A DNA stretch of 64,000 bases, from NCBI RefSeq assembly GCF_014202225.1, contig NZ_JACHGE010000001.1, forward strand, positions 725,320 through 789,319. The letters run 5' to 3'. The first letter of the stretch is position 1. Each line of letters opens with the position of its first letter. The notes under the pieces were generated by a model that ran no database searches, was not told the DNA's origin, and was given only the letters and a program-made list of their open reading frames with translations. A program made the translations under genes and the position numbers. The DNA comes from Algibacter amylolyticus. GTDB lineage: Bacteria > Bacteroidota > Bacteroidia > Flavobacteriales > Flavobacteriaceae. Shown piece by piece: positions 44,451 to 52,788 of the stretch.

Positions 44451-45092
44451 ATGAAAACAACATTACACTACATATCGCAAGGCGCTACGCCACAAGACCA
44501 TTTAAATAATATTCATAGTGCCTGTGCAGCGGGAGCGGAGTTGGTTCAGTTACGATTAAAAAAATGCGACTCCAAAACCATTTTAGAAACGGCAAAAAAA
44601 GCAAGAGAAATTACCAGTCATTTCCAAACGCGTTTAATTATTAACGACCACTACAAAGTGGCCGCAGAAGTTAAAGCCGATGGTGTGCATTTAGGCAAAA
44701 AGGATACTTGCCCAACGGTAGCCAGAAAAGCATTAGCCTCTTGGCAAATTATTGGTGGTACCGCAAATACCCTTCAAGATTGCCAAACGCTTATCGATAA
44801 GGGTGTGGATTATATTGGCTTAGGGCCTTTTCGTTTTACCGAAACAAAAGATAATTTAAGTCCTGTTTTAGGAGAAAAAGGGTATACCGAAATTATTTCA
44901 GCTTTAAACACCAATACGCCAATTATTGCTATTGGGGGCATTACTTTAAATGATGTGTTGGACCTCATGATTACCGGAGTTTTTGGTATTGCCGTTTCAG
45001 GCGATATTACACGCGATTTTAACAAAATAACAAAGTTTAAAGAACTAATTAACGGCGGTACAGCACCAGAACAACGCTGGAAACCGGAATAA
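44451..45092 (+). CDS. thiE: Thiamine phosphate synthase
   Basis: 213 residues. It joins HMP-PP and thiazole phosphate to thiamine phosphate. All main ThiE strands are present: VQLRLKKCD, LIINDHYKVAAEVKADGVHL, IIGGTANT, YIGLGPFRFTETKDN and IIAIGGITLNDV. The intact motifs separate it from the divergent TenI-like gene upstream. Confidence 0.96.
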   Translation: MKTTLHYISQGATPQDHLNNIHSACAAGAELVQLRLKKCDSKTILETAKKAREITSHFQTRLIINDHYKVAAEVKADGVHLGKKDTCPTVARKALASWQIIGGTANTLQDCQTLIDKGVDYIGLGPFRFTETKDNLSPVLGEKGYTEIISALNTNTPIIAIGGITLNDVLDLMITGVFGIAVSGDITRDFNKITKFKELINGGTAPEQRWKPE

Positions 45093-45142
45093 ACTAAAAA
45101 TTAAAAAAAAAACTCAACCTTTTAATAAAAGTTGCTTTTATT

Positions 45143-45913
45143 ATGAATGATAAATTACAAATAGCAGATAAAATATTTTCCTCTAGATTATTTACTGGTA
45201 CCGGAAAATTTAGCTCCTCGGCATTAATGAAATCCGCTTTGTTAGCCTCCGAAAGTGAGTTAATTACTGTGGCTTTAAAACGTGTAGATGTTCAAGATAA
45301 AGACGATGATATTTTACTGCATTTAAACCACTCCCGAATTAATTTATTACCTAATACATCGGGTGTAAGAAATGCCAAAGAAGCTGTTTTTGCAGCCGAA
45401 TTATCGCGCGAAGCACTAGAAACTAACTGGGTAAAATTAGAAATTCATCCAGACCCAAGATATTTATTACCAGACCCCATTGAAACGTTAAAAGCAGCCG
45501 AAGCTTTAGTTAAAAAAGGCTTTGTTGTAATGCCATACATTCATGCCGATCCTGTACTATGCAAACGGTTAGAAGAGGTAGGCGTGCAATGTGTTATGCC
45601 GCTTGGTGCACCAATTGGAAGTAATAAGGGCTTAAAAACACAAGATTTTTTAGAGATTATTATCGAACAATCAAACGTACCGGTAATAGTAGATGCTGGA
45701 ATTGGGGCGCCTTCTCATGCCGCACATGCCATGGAAATTGGTGCCGATGCTGTTTTAGTAAACACAGCCATTGCAGTTTCTCAAAATCCTGTAGCTATGG
45801 CTCAGGCTTTTAAAATGGCGGTTCAAGCTGGCCGAATGGCATACCAAGCAAAACTAGCACCAGTTAAAAAACAAGCCGAAGCTAGTAGTCCGTTAACCTC
45901 ATTTTTGAATTAA
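45143..45913 (+). CDS. thiG: Thiazole synthase ThiG
   Basis: 256 residues. It builds the thiazole ring from DXP, dehydroglycine and ThiS thiocarboxylate. FTGTGKFSS, the Schiff-base lysine region [20 protein letters not shown] and [20 protein letters not shown] are diagnostic. It is 50 bp after thiE and 9 bp before thiH, which supplies dehydroglycine. Confidence 0.97.
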   Translation: MNDKLQIADKIFSSRLFTGTGKFSSSALMKSALLASESELITVALKRVDVQDKDDDILLHLNHSRINLLPNTSGVRNAKEAVFAAELSREALETNWVKLEIHPDPRYLLPDPIETLKAAEALVKKGFVVMPYIHADPVLCKRLEEVGVQCVMPLGAPIGSNKGLKTQDFLEIIIEQSNVPVIVDAGIGAPSHAAHAMEIGADAVLVNTAIAVSQNPVAMAQAFKMAVQAGRMAYQAKLAPVKKQAEASSPLTSFLN

Positions 45914-45922
45914 ACTTAGGCT

Positions 45923-47032
45923 ATGGCAACATTTGAAACACACTTTAATACTTTTAATTGGGACGATACACTTGCTAGTATTAACGCCAAAACAAAAGCC
46001 GATGTAGAAGTGGCTTTGGCTAGTAATAAACGAAATTTAGAAGATTTTAAGGCCTTAATTTCTCCTGCGGCGAAGCCGTTTTTAGAGCAAATGGCACAAA
46101 TGAGTCGCGAGCTTACTAAAAAGCGTTTTGGTAACACCATTCAAATGTATGCGCCTTTATATTTAAGTAACGAATGCCAAAACATATGTACCTATTGCGG
46201 TTTTAGTCTTACTAATAAAATACCCAGGCGCACTTTAACCGATAGTGAAATTTTAAAAGAGGTTAAATTCTTGAAAAATAAAGGTTTCGATCATGTGTTG
46301 TTGGTAACTGGAGAAGCTAATAATACGGTAGGAGTCAATTATTTAAACAATGCCATAAAATTAGTAAAACCGCATTTTTCTAATATCAGTATTGAAGTTC
46401 AGCCTTTAGAGCAAAATGATTATGAATTGCTAATTGAAAATGGGTTGTATGCGGTTTTAGTTTACCAGGAAACCTATCATAAAAATGAGTACAAAAAACA
46501 TCATCCAAAAGGCAAAAAATCTAATTTTGAATATCGCCTAGATACTCCAGATCGTTTGGGTAAAGCGGGTATTCATAAAATAGGTTTAGGAGCTTTATTT
46601 GGCTTAGAAGATTGGCGAGCAGATAGTTTTTTTACAGCACTCCATTTAAAATATTTACAAAAACAGTATTGGAAAACAAAGTACTCTATTTCTTTTCCAA
46701 GGCTGCGTCCACACTCCGGAGGTTTAGAGCCTAAGGTTGAAATGACCGATGCCGATTTGGTACAGCTTATTTGTGCCTATAGATTATTGGATGAAGATTT
46801 AGAGCTTTCCATGTCTACGCGAGAAAGTGAAACCTTTAGAGACCATATTGTGCAATTAGGTATAACGTCTATTAGTTCGGAATCTAAAACAAATCCCGGC
46901 GGATATGCTGTAGAACCGCAATCGCTAGAACAGTTTGAAATTTCAGATGAAAGAAGTACCGAAGCATTCACCAAAATGCTTAAAAACCAAGGTTTAGAAG
47001 TTGTTTGGAAAGATTGGCAGCATTTCAATTAG
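45923..47032 (+). CDS. thiH: 2-iminoacetate synthase ThiH
   Basis: Radical SAM tyrosine lyase of 369 residues making the dehydroglycine used by ThiG. The cluster motif C-x3-C-x2-C is in LSNECQNICTYCGFS. SFPRLRPHSGG and LSMSTRESETFRDH are conserved. The presence of thiH rather than the glycine oxidase thiO suits an organism that can make thiamine with little oxygen. Confidence 0.97.
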   Translation: MATFETHFNTFNWDDTLASINAKTKADVEVALASNKRNLEDFKALISPAAKPFLEQMAQMSRELTKKRFGNTIQMYAPLYLSNECQNICTYCGFSLTNKIPRRTLTDSEILKEVKFLKNKGFDHVLLVTGEANNTVGVNYLNNAIKLVKPHFSNISIEVQPLEQNDYELLIENGLYAVLVYQETYHKNEYKKHHPKGKKSNFEYRLDTPDRLGKAGIHKIGLGALFGLEDWRADSFFTALHLKYLQKQYWKTKYSISFPRLRPHSGGLEPKVEMTDADLVQLICAYRLLDEDLELSMSTRESETFRDHIVQLGITSISSESKTNPGGYAVEPQSLEQFEISDERSTEAFTKMLKNQGLEVVWKDWQHFN

Positions 47033-47056
47033 ACGCATCATAAATAGATAAATATA

Positions 47057-48130
47057 ATGTTAAGCAAAGAAGAGCAGGTGCAATATAGTCGCCATATACT
47101 TTTAAATGAAATAGGTGTTAAGGGGCAATTAAAACTTAAAGAAGCTAAGGTTTTGGTTATTGGTGCTGGCGGATTGGGTTGCCCTATATTACAATATTTA
47201 ACGGCTGCCGGTGTGGGAACGCTAGGAATAATAGATGACGATGTGGTAGACCAAACCAACTTACAACGTCAAATTTTATACACACTAGATGATGTTGGTA
47301 AGCCAAAAGTTGAGGTTGCTGTAAAGCGATTAGCTAGGTTAAATCCTTTTGTTCAATTTCAGATTTTTAAGGATAAGCTTACCATAAAAAATGCCCTTTC
47401 ACTTTTTAAAGCCTTCGATATTATAGTGGATGGAAGCGATAATTTTCAAACGCGTTATTTGTGCAATGATGCTGCTGTAATTACAAATAAACCATTGGTT
47501 TATGGCTCCATATTTAAGTTTGAAGGGCAAGTAAGTGTGTTTAATTTTAATGGCAGCGGAACGTATCGATGTTTGTATCCAACACCTCCAAAACCAGACA
47601 CATCGCCAAATTGTTCCGATATTGGTGTAATGGGAGTTTTACCGGGTATAATAGGGAGTTTGCAAGCCAATGAGGTTATTAAAATAATTTGTGGTTTAAA
47701 AGGCGTGCTAGTTAATAAATTATTGGTTTTTGATGTATTATCTATGCGTCAGATAATTTTAAGTTTCTCTAAAACCGATGAATCAAATATCCTAATATTA
47801 GAGGAAGATTATAATTTTTTCTGTGGGATAGAATCAGTAGATCAAGATATTTTAATAGACGAATTACTTAAAAATACATCCGATTATAATCTGCTAGATG
47901 TTCGTGAAACTTCGGAACGCGAACAGTATGATATAGGTGGTTTACATATACCTTTAAGTCAGCTTCCAGAACGTTACCATGAAATAAGCACAAACAAGCC
48001 ACTTGTGGTGTATTGTAAATCTGGTACGCGCAGTAAAAAGGCTATTTTGTTTTTGCGAGATGTATTGTTAAACACGATTCTAATAAATTTAAGAAACGGT
48101 TTACCTGCTAAATTTTTAATTAAAAATTAA
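47057..48130 (+). CDS. thiF: ThiF/MoeB-family adenylyltransferase with C-terminal rhodanese domain
   Basis: 357 residues. The E1-like domain (about 1-240) has GAGGLGCPILQYL, DDDVVDQTNLQRQILY and DGSDNFQTRYLCNDA; Cys186 in SPNCSDIGVMG is in the usual sulfur-transfer Cys position. The rhodanese domain (about 263-355) has the active Cys320 in VVYCKSGTRSKKA. The fusion lets one protein both adenylate ThiS and pass sulfur to it. The four zinc cysteines typical of MoeB/ThiF look incomplete: TYRC instead of C-x-x-C, and a single Cys256. It is the last thi gene; its 3' end overlaps a convergent lipoprotein gene by 15 bp. Confidence 0.92.
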   Translation: MLSKEEQVQYSRHILLNEIGVKGQLKLKEAKVLVIGAGGLGCPILQYLTAAGVGTLGIIDDDVVDQTNLQRQILYTLDDVGKPKVEVAVKRLARLNPFVQFQIFKDKLTIKNALSLFKAFDIIVDGSDNFQTRYLCNDAAVITNKPLVYGSIFKFEGQVSVFNFNGSGTYRCLYPTPPKPDTSPNCSDIGVMGVLPGIIGSLQANEVIKIICGLKGVLVNKLLVFDVLSMRQIILSFSKTDESNILILEEDYNFFCGIESVDQDILIDELLKNTSDYNLLDVRETSEREQYDIGGLHIPLSQLPERYHEISTNKPLVVYCKSGTRSKKAILFLRDVLLNTILINLRNGLPAKFLIKN

Positions 48131-48550
48131 AAGCGAATTACCATTTACTTGAACACGGTAGTTTTTTAGCGGACAGTTCAATCCGTTATTTCCAGCCAAG
48201 GTTCCGGTAACAAAATTATAGGTGTTCTCATCACCACAACCGCAAGTGCCGTTTAGTCCAGAAGGTATTACTACAGAGCAATCGGATAGCGCATGGTTTG
48301 GATCCGCTGCATCCCAAGCAAAGAAATCTGCCCCTGTACTAGCCACTATAATGCCGGCATTACCTTGGTTTTCCAGGTAAACCGAATTTCCTGCAAACGT
48401 TAATTGGCTGTATTGTGGTAAACTTAAATCTATGGTGAAGTTAACTCCAATATCTAGCAAAAAATTACAGTTTCTGTCATCTACAGAATTGCTACTGCAA
48501 GCGGTTAATGTTAACAATAATAAGGAGCAAATAAATAGTTTCATAATCAA
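48116..48550 (-). CDS. Rieske-like lipoprotein without the usual cluster ligands
   Basis: 144 residues with a lipoprotein signal (lipobox LTAC, Cys18). The mature part reads like the small Rieske-type proteins of flavobacteria: LPQYSQLTFAGNSVYLENQG, GADFFAWDAADPNHALSDC, then CGCGDENTYNFVTGTL and CPLKNYRVQVNGNSLLIFN. A [2Fe-2S] Rieske site needs C-x-H and C-x-x-H; here the first site is D-P-N-H and the second C-x-C without His, so it is unlikely to bind that cluster. The function is unknown. It is convergent with thiF. A start at the third codon (second Met) is equally possible. Confidence 0.75.
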   Translation of the reverse strand: MIMKLFICSLLLLTLTACSSNSVDDRNCNFLLDIGVNFTIDLSLPQYSQLTFAGNSVYLENQGNAGIIVASTGADFFAWDAADPNHALSDCSVVIPSGLNGTCGCGDENTYNFVTGTLAGNNGLNCPLKNYRVQVNGNSLLIFN

Positions 48551-48692
48551 AAGAATAGGATTGCAATTTACAATAAATTGTATTTCTACTTGTTAGTTTA
48601 ACGTTTTTCCTTAGTAGGTTTTAATAGTTTTTCAATCAATGTCTAAGGTAAAGTATATTAATGTTTTCGATACATAATTAACTAAAATTTTG

Positions 48693-48700
48693 TACTTTTG
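48693..48700 (+). promoter_or_regulatory. Possible -7 element of greA
   Basis: TACTTTTG fits TAnnTTTG, about 100 bp before the greA ATG. No strong -33 TTTG is seen at the expected spacing. Confidence 0.45.
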
Positions 48701-48707
48701 TTTTACA

Positions 48708-48731
48708 ATCTCGTGTAAGCGGGATTTTTTT
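48708..48731 (+). terminator. Terminator-like hairpin in the greA leader
   Basis: ATCTCG pairs with CGGGAT (one G-T pair) around a 6-nt loop and runs straight into seven T. It lies a few bases after the proposed greA start site and 70 bp before the gene, in the position of an early attenuator. Confidence 0.5.
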
Positions 48732-48802
48732 ATTTGCTGAATACTTCAAAGCATAATTTTTGAAGTTTATCAGCATCTTTTATTAAGTTAAACGATGAAG
48801 AA

Positions 48803-49276
48803 ATGAGTAAAGTATCATACTATACACCAGAAGGGTTAAAAAAGTTAAGAGCCGAGTTAAGACAACTTAAAGATGTTGAGCGCGTAAAAGCTTCAAGAGC
48901 AATTGCAGAAGCTAGAGATAAAGGTGATTTAAGTGAAAATGCAGAATACGATGCGGCTAAAGAGGCGCAAGGTATGTTAGAAATGCGTATCTCTAAATTA
49001 GAAGATGCTTTAGCAGGAGCACGTGTAATTGATGAATCGCAATTAGATAACTCAAAAGTATTGGTGTTATCGAAAGTTAAAATAAAAAATCAAACCAACG
49101 GTATGGAAATGAATTATACCTTGGTTGCAGATGGTGAAGCAGATTTAGCTACAGGTAAAATATCTGTAAACTCACCAATAGGTAAAGGCTTGTTAGGTAA
49201 ATCGGTTGGAGATGTTGCAGAAATTCAAGTGCCTAATGGCGTTATTAAATTTGATATCGTAGAAATTACTAGATAA
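48803..49276 (+). CDS. greA: Transcription elongation factor GreA
   Basis: 157 residues, the normal size. The N-terminal coiled coil contains ARDKGDLSENAEYDAAKEAQ, with the acidic tip that enters the polymerase channel and triggers transcript cleavage. The C-terminal FKBP-like domain includes ISVNSPIGKGLLGKSVGD. It rescues backtracked RNA polymerase. The HIT-family gene follows after 6 bp. Confidence 0.98.
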   Translation: MSKVSYYTPEGLKKLRAELRQLKDVERVKASRAIAEARDKGDLSENAEYDAAKEAQGMLEMRISKLEDALAGARVIDESQLDNSKVLVLSKVKIKNQTNGMEMNYTLVADGEADLATGKISVNSPIGKGLLGKSVGDVAEIQVPNGVIKFDIVEITR

Positions 49277-49282
49277 ATTATT

Positions 49283-49672
49283 ATGGCATCTATATTCACA
49301 AAAATTATTAATGGTGAGATACCATGTTATAAAGTAGCAGAAACAGAAGACTTTTTAGCATTTTTAGATGTAAATCCTAATGCAAAAGGGCATACGCTAT
49401 GTATTCCTAAAAAAGAAGTTGATAAAATTTTTGATTTGGATGAAGCCGATTATAATGGATTAATGTCTTTTTCTAGAACCGTAGCATTAGCGCTTAAAAA
49501 AGCGGTGCCATGTAAACGTATAGGTGTTTCTGTAATTGGGCTAGAGGTGCCTCATGCACATGTACATTTAATTCCTTTACAGTCTATGGAAGATGCGCGT
49601 TTTATTCAAAAGGTTAAATTATCCACTGAAGAATTTAATGCTTTAGCTGAAGCTATTAATGCTGAATTATAG
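49283..49672 (+). CDS. HIT family protein
   Basis: 129 residues of the histidine-triad superfamily. The active-site motif HAHVHLIPL (H-x-H-x-H-x-x) is intact, and IFTKIINGEIPCYKVAET is the usual start. Members hydrolyse or transfer nucleotides from purine phosphoramidates and related dinucleotides; the natural substrate is unknown. It is cotranscribed with greA and overlaps the convergent membrane-protein gene by 6 bp. Confidence 0.95.
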   Translation: MASIFTKIINGEIPCYKVAETEDFLAFLDVNPNAKGHTLCIPKKEVDKIFDLDEADYNGLMSFSRTVALALKKAVPCKRIGVSVIGLEVPHAHVHLIPLQSMEDARFIQKVKLSTEEFNALAEAINAEL

Positions 49673-50017
49673 TTTTAAATAGAACACTAAAGCTAGTATT
49701 AAAGCTATTAGTACAACGCTTGAAATAATAATAATCCACAACGCTTTTTTTATGTAAGTTGATGCCTTTTTTGGTGTAAAGGCCTTCTTTTGATATTCAA
49801 AAACACGTTCAATATCATCCGTCCATTGTACAGGGTAAATAACAGAATTGCAGGTGGTACAGTTTAGTTCATGACTAATATCTGTAGTTATTGATTTATA
49901 AAAATTAGATTCTTTTATTTTTTGTTTGAAAGTTAAACGCAAACCTTCTTTACTAAAACACTCCGGACAGTTGTTTGGTAGTGCTACTTGTTTAATATCA
50001 ATGAGTTTTTCTGGCAT
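49667..50017 (-). CDS. Small membrane protein with zinc-ribbon cysteines
   Basis: 116 residues, not recognised as a named family. The N-terminal part has two Cys pairs (NNCPECF and NCTTCN, about 35 residues apart), as in a zinc ribbon. A single transmembrane helix is at about 92-114 (WIIIISSVVLIALILALVF), so the zinc part would face the cytoplasm if the C-terminus crosses outward. It starts 8 bp after the histidine kinase stop and is probably cotranscribed. A link to that kinase is possible. Confidence 0.75.
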   Translation of the reverse strand: MPEKLIDIKQVALPNNCPECFSKEGLRLTFKQKIKESNFYKSITTDISHELNCTTCNSVIYPVQWTDDIERVFEYQKKAFTPKKASTYIKKALWIIIISSVVLIALILALVFYLKL

Positions 50018-50025
50018 ATGTTTAA

Positions 50026-51180
50026 CTATTGGCTAGCGCGTTTTAAACTTATTTGTAAGGTGCTCCCTTTATCTTTTTCAGATTGAAGGACCTTAATTTT
50101 TCCATCATGGAAATCTTCAATTATACGTTTGGCTAAAGACAAGCCTAATCCCCAACCACGTTTTTTTGTGGTAAAGCCCGGTTCGAAAATGCTATTAAAG
50201 TTCTTTTTTGCAATACCTTTTCCAGTATCAGTAACACTTACCATTACATTATTTTCTAATTGAGAAATTTCTACAGTAAGTTTTCCTCTGCCTTTCATGG
50301 CATCAATAGCGTTTTTAATTAAGTTTTCAATAGTCCAACTGTATAGTTGCTTGTTTAAATTTACGTAAATTTCGCCTTCAGGGACTATAATGTCAAAATT
50401 TACAAGTTTTGAAGATCTTGTTTTTAAGTAATCATAAGAGTCTAACGTTTCTTTTATAATATCTGCCTTTTCTAAAACAGGTAAAGAGCCAATTTTACTA
50501 AAACGCTCGGTAATGGTTTTTAACCGGTCTACATCTTTTTCCATTTCAACAATGTAATCCGGATTTACGTTTTCGGTTTTAAGGATTTCGGTCCAACCTA
50601 TTAAAGAAGATAAAGGCGTACCAATTTGGTGTGCCGTTTCTTTAGCCATACCAGACCATAATTTGTTTTGCGTAGCGTTTTTGTTACTGCTGTAAAAAAA
50701 GAAAATAAGTGCTACGAACAGCACTATGATTAGTAGTAACGCCAAAGGGTAGTATTTTAATTTATTAAGCAAAGGCGAATTACCATAGTAAATGGTGCTA
50801 GAAATGCTATCTCCAATTTTTACAGGAATGGGCTCATTTTCTTCCTTAAAAGTTTCAATAAGTTTTTTTACATATTTAGAATCGGTTAGTTTAGTTTCAT
50901 CAATATTGTTGGAGCTGTATAGCGAGCCATCTTCATTAATAACCAACATGGGTGTTGTTTTGTTACTGTTTAATATTTGTAACGTAAGTTCTAAACTTGT
51001 ATTTATATCCGAGTTTATAATCTCATTTTGGGCAAACGACCAGTTTTCCATCTTGGTGCGTTCCTCATCTTTAAAATGCTGAAAAAATTCGTAAGTTTTC
51101 CAGAGTATAAGGGAAACAACAATAAAGGATGCTATAACAATAGCCCAACGGAATGCATTGCTATGTTTGGTGAAAATCAT
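50026..51180 (-). CDS. Sensor histidine kinase
   Basis: 384 residues with two transmembrane helices (about 10-30 and 143-166) bounding a periplasmic sensor region. The H-box is ETAHQIGTPLSSLIGW (phospho-acceptor His in TAHQ), the N-box NLIKNAIDAMKG, the G1 box VSVTDTGKGIAKK and the G2 box GWGLGLSLAKRI. No response regulator is adjacent, so it is an orphan kinase. The only codirectional neighbour is the small zinc-ribbon membrane protein. The stimulus is unknown. Confidence 0.92.
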   Translation of the reverse strand: MIFTKHSNAFRWAIVIASFIVVSLILWKTYEFFQHFKDEERTKMENWSFAQNEIINSDINTSLELTLQILNSNKTTPMLVINEDGSLYSSNNIDETKLTDSKYVKKLIETFKEENEPIPVKIGDSISSTIYYGNSPLLNKLKYYPLALLLIIVLFVALIFFFYSSNKNATQNKLWSGMAKETAHQIGTPLSSLIGWTEILKTENVNPDYIVEMEKDVDRLKTITERFSKIGSLPVLEKADIIKETLDSYDYLKTRSSKLVNFDIIVPEGEIYVNLNKQLYSWTIENLIKNAIDAMKGRGKLTVEISQLENNVMVSVTDTGKGIAKKNFNSIFEPGFTTKKRGWGLGLSLAKRIIEDFHDGKIKVLQSEKDKGSTLQISLKRASQ

Positions 51181-51366
51181 TTACAATAGATATTTTGTGG
51201 TAATATAATGCAAATCTGCTAATATTATTGTTCAAGTTGTTAGTAACTCTGTTTTAAGATGTTTTATTGCTTACATATGAAGCTTAAAATGCTAAATAAA
51301 GTTAGATTGTTGACAGAGACTAGGGGAATGTTGAAAACTAGATTAAATTTTCACCTTTATTTTGAT

Positions 51367-51374
51367 TAGTTTTG
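51367..51374 (+). promoter_or_regulatory. Possible -7 element of the flavin reductase gene
   Basis: TAGTTTTG fits TAnnTTTG, 18 bp before the ATG at 51393. No -33 element seen. Confidence 0.35.
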
Positions 51375-51392
51375 TAAAAATAAAATTAACTA

Positions 51393-52262
51393 ATGCCGTC
51401 AATAGATCCAAAAAGCTTATCAACCAGTAAATTACATGGTTATTTGTTAAGTGCTATTGCTCCAAGACCTATTGCTTTTGCGAGTACGATGGATGCCGAG
51501 GGAAACCCAAATTTGTCGCCATTTAGTTTTTTTAATGTATTTAGTGCAAACCCACCAATTTTAATTTTTTCGCCAGCAAGACGCGTAAAAAATAATACAA
51601 CAAAGCATACGTTACAGAATGCTGAAATAACAAAAGAAGTTGTTATTAACGTTGTAAATTATAACATGGTGCACCAAATGTCATTAAGTAGTACAGAATA
51701 CCCTGAAGGTGTTAATGAGTTTGAAAAAGCGGGTTTAACCATGCTTAAATCAGACCTTGTAAAACCGTTTAGAGTAGCCGAAGCACCAGTACAATTTGAG
51801 TGTAAGGTAAATGAAATAGTGAAATTAGGTAGCCAAGGTGGTGCAGGTAATTTGATAATATGCGAAGTTGTAAAACTTCATATTGATGATGCTGTACTAG
51901 ATGAAAATGGGGCTATAGACCAAAACAAGTTAGATTTGATTGCCAGAGCAGGCGGTAGTTATTATAGCAGAGCTAAAGATGGTTTTTTTGAAATACCAAA
52001 GCCCATAGCTACATTAGGTATTGGTGTTGATGCTTTACCAGAGGGTGTTAAAAACAGTACGGTTTTAACCGGAAATGATTTAGGAATGTTAGGGAATATT
52101 GAGGCCTTACCAACCCAAGAAAGTATAACAACTTTTATTGAAGACGTGGCAGAACGATATCCTAATATAGCATCGGTAACAGCCATCGAGAAACATAAGT
52201 TAGCTAAAAACTATCTTAGTTTTGGTGATGTAGAAAGCGCAATTAAAGTACTTTTGTCTTAA
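51393..52262 (+). CDS. Flavin reductase family protein
   Basis: 289 residues with an FMN-binding split-barrel fold. The N-terminal part has LLSAIAPRPIAFASTMDAEG, NLSPFSFFNVFSANPPILIFSPARR and LGSQGGAGNLIICEVVKLHI, all typical of DIM6/NTAB-type flavin reductases. The C-terminal 70 residues are an addition common in flavobacteria. Substrate and partner are unknown. It stands alone, ahead of the DUF3127 gene. Confidence 0.92.
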   Translation: MPSIDPKSLSTSKLHGYLLSAIAPRPIAFASTMDAEGNPNLSPFSFFNVFSANPPILIFSPARRVKNNTTKHTLQNAEITKEVVINVVNYNMVHQMSLSSTEYPEGVNEFEKAGLTMLKSDLVKPFRVAEAPVQFECKVNEIVKLGSQGGAGNLIICEVVKLHIDDAVLDENGAIDQNKLDLIARAGGSYYSRAKDGFFEIPKPIATLGIGVDALPEGVKNSTVLTGNDLGMLGNIEALPTQESITTFIEDVAERYPNIASVTAIEKHKLAKNYLSFGDVESAIKVLLS

Positions 52263-52313
52263 ACAATAAGGCAGATCATAAAGAATATTAATAAAGATTA
52301 AATTATAGATTAA

Positions 52314-52691
52314 ATGGAAGTTCAAGGTAGAATAAAAATGGTAGGAGAAACTCAAACTTTTGGTAGTAATGGGTTTAGAAAAAGAGAAATTGTTGTAACA
52401 ACTGAAGAGCAATATCCACAACATATTATGGTGGAATTTGTTCAAGATAAAACAGATTTGTTAAACAGCTATAAAGAAGGACAACAAGTTAAAATAAGCA
52501 TTAATCTTCGTGGTAGAGAGTGGGTAAACCCTCAAGGTGAAACTAAATACTTTAACTCTATTCAAGGATGGAGAATTGAAGCTGCACAAGCTGAAGGTGC
52601 ATCAGGAAATGTACCACCAGTACCACCAGCAGATGCTTTTGAGCCTGCAGGAGATTTAAAAGAAGAAGATCACGACGATTTACCGTTCTAA
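52314..52691 (+). CDS. DUF3127 family protein with SSB-like C-terminal tip
   Basis: 125 residues. About 1-92 read as a single OB-like beta domain (MEVQGRIKMVGETQTFG, REIVVTTEEQYPQHIMVEF, KISINLRGREWVNPQGETKY, NSIQGWRIE), fitting DUF3127, a Bacteroidota family without known function. A Pro/Ala/Gly linker leads to EEDHDDLPF. That tip is almost identical to the SSB tip in this window (EEDNDDLPF). An SSB-like role on nucleic acid or in recruiting repair proteins is inferred from this. It has its own terminator. Confidence 0.85.
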   Translation: MEVQGRIKMVGETQTFGSNGFRKREIVVTTEEQYPQHIMVEFVQDKTDLLNSYKEGQQVKISINLRGREWVNPQGETKYFNSIQGWRIEAAQAEGASGNVPPVPPADAFEPAGDLKEEDHDDLPF

Positions 52692-52741
52692 ATTTTTTAA
52701 TTCCTTAAAGAATTAAAAGACGGAAGGGTCATAAAAACACT

Positions 52742-52777
52742 AACCTCAATATTTATCTAAATGTTGAGGTTTTTTTA
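52742..52777 (+). terminator. Terminator after the DUF3127 gene
   Basis: AACCTCAATATTTA and TAAATGTTGAGGTT pair around a 2-nt loop with one mismatch, followed by a T-run; 51 bp after the stop. Confidence 0.8.
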
Positions 52778-52788
52778 TATTTACTACT

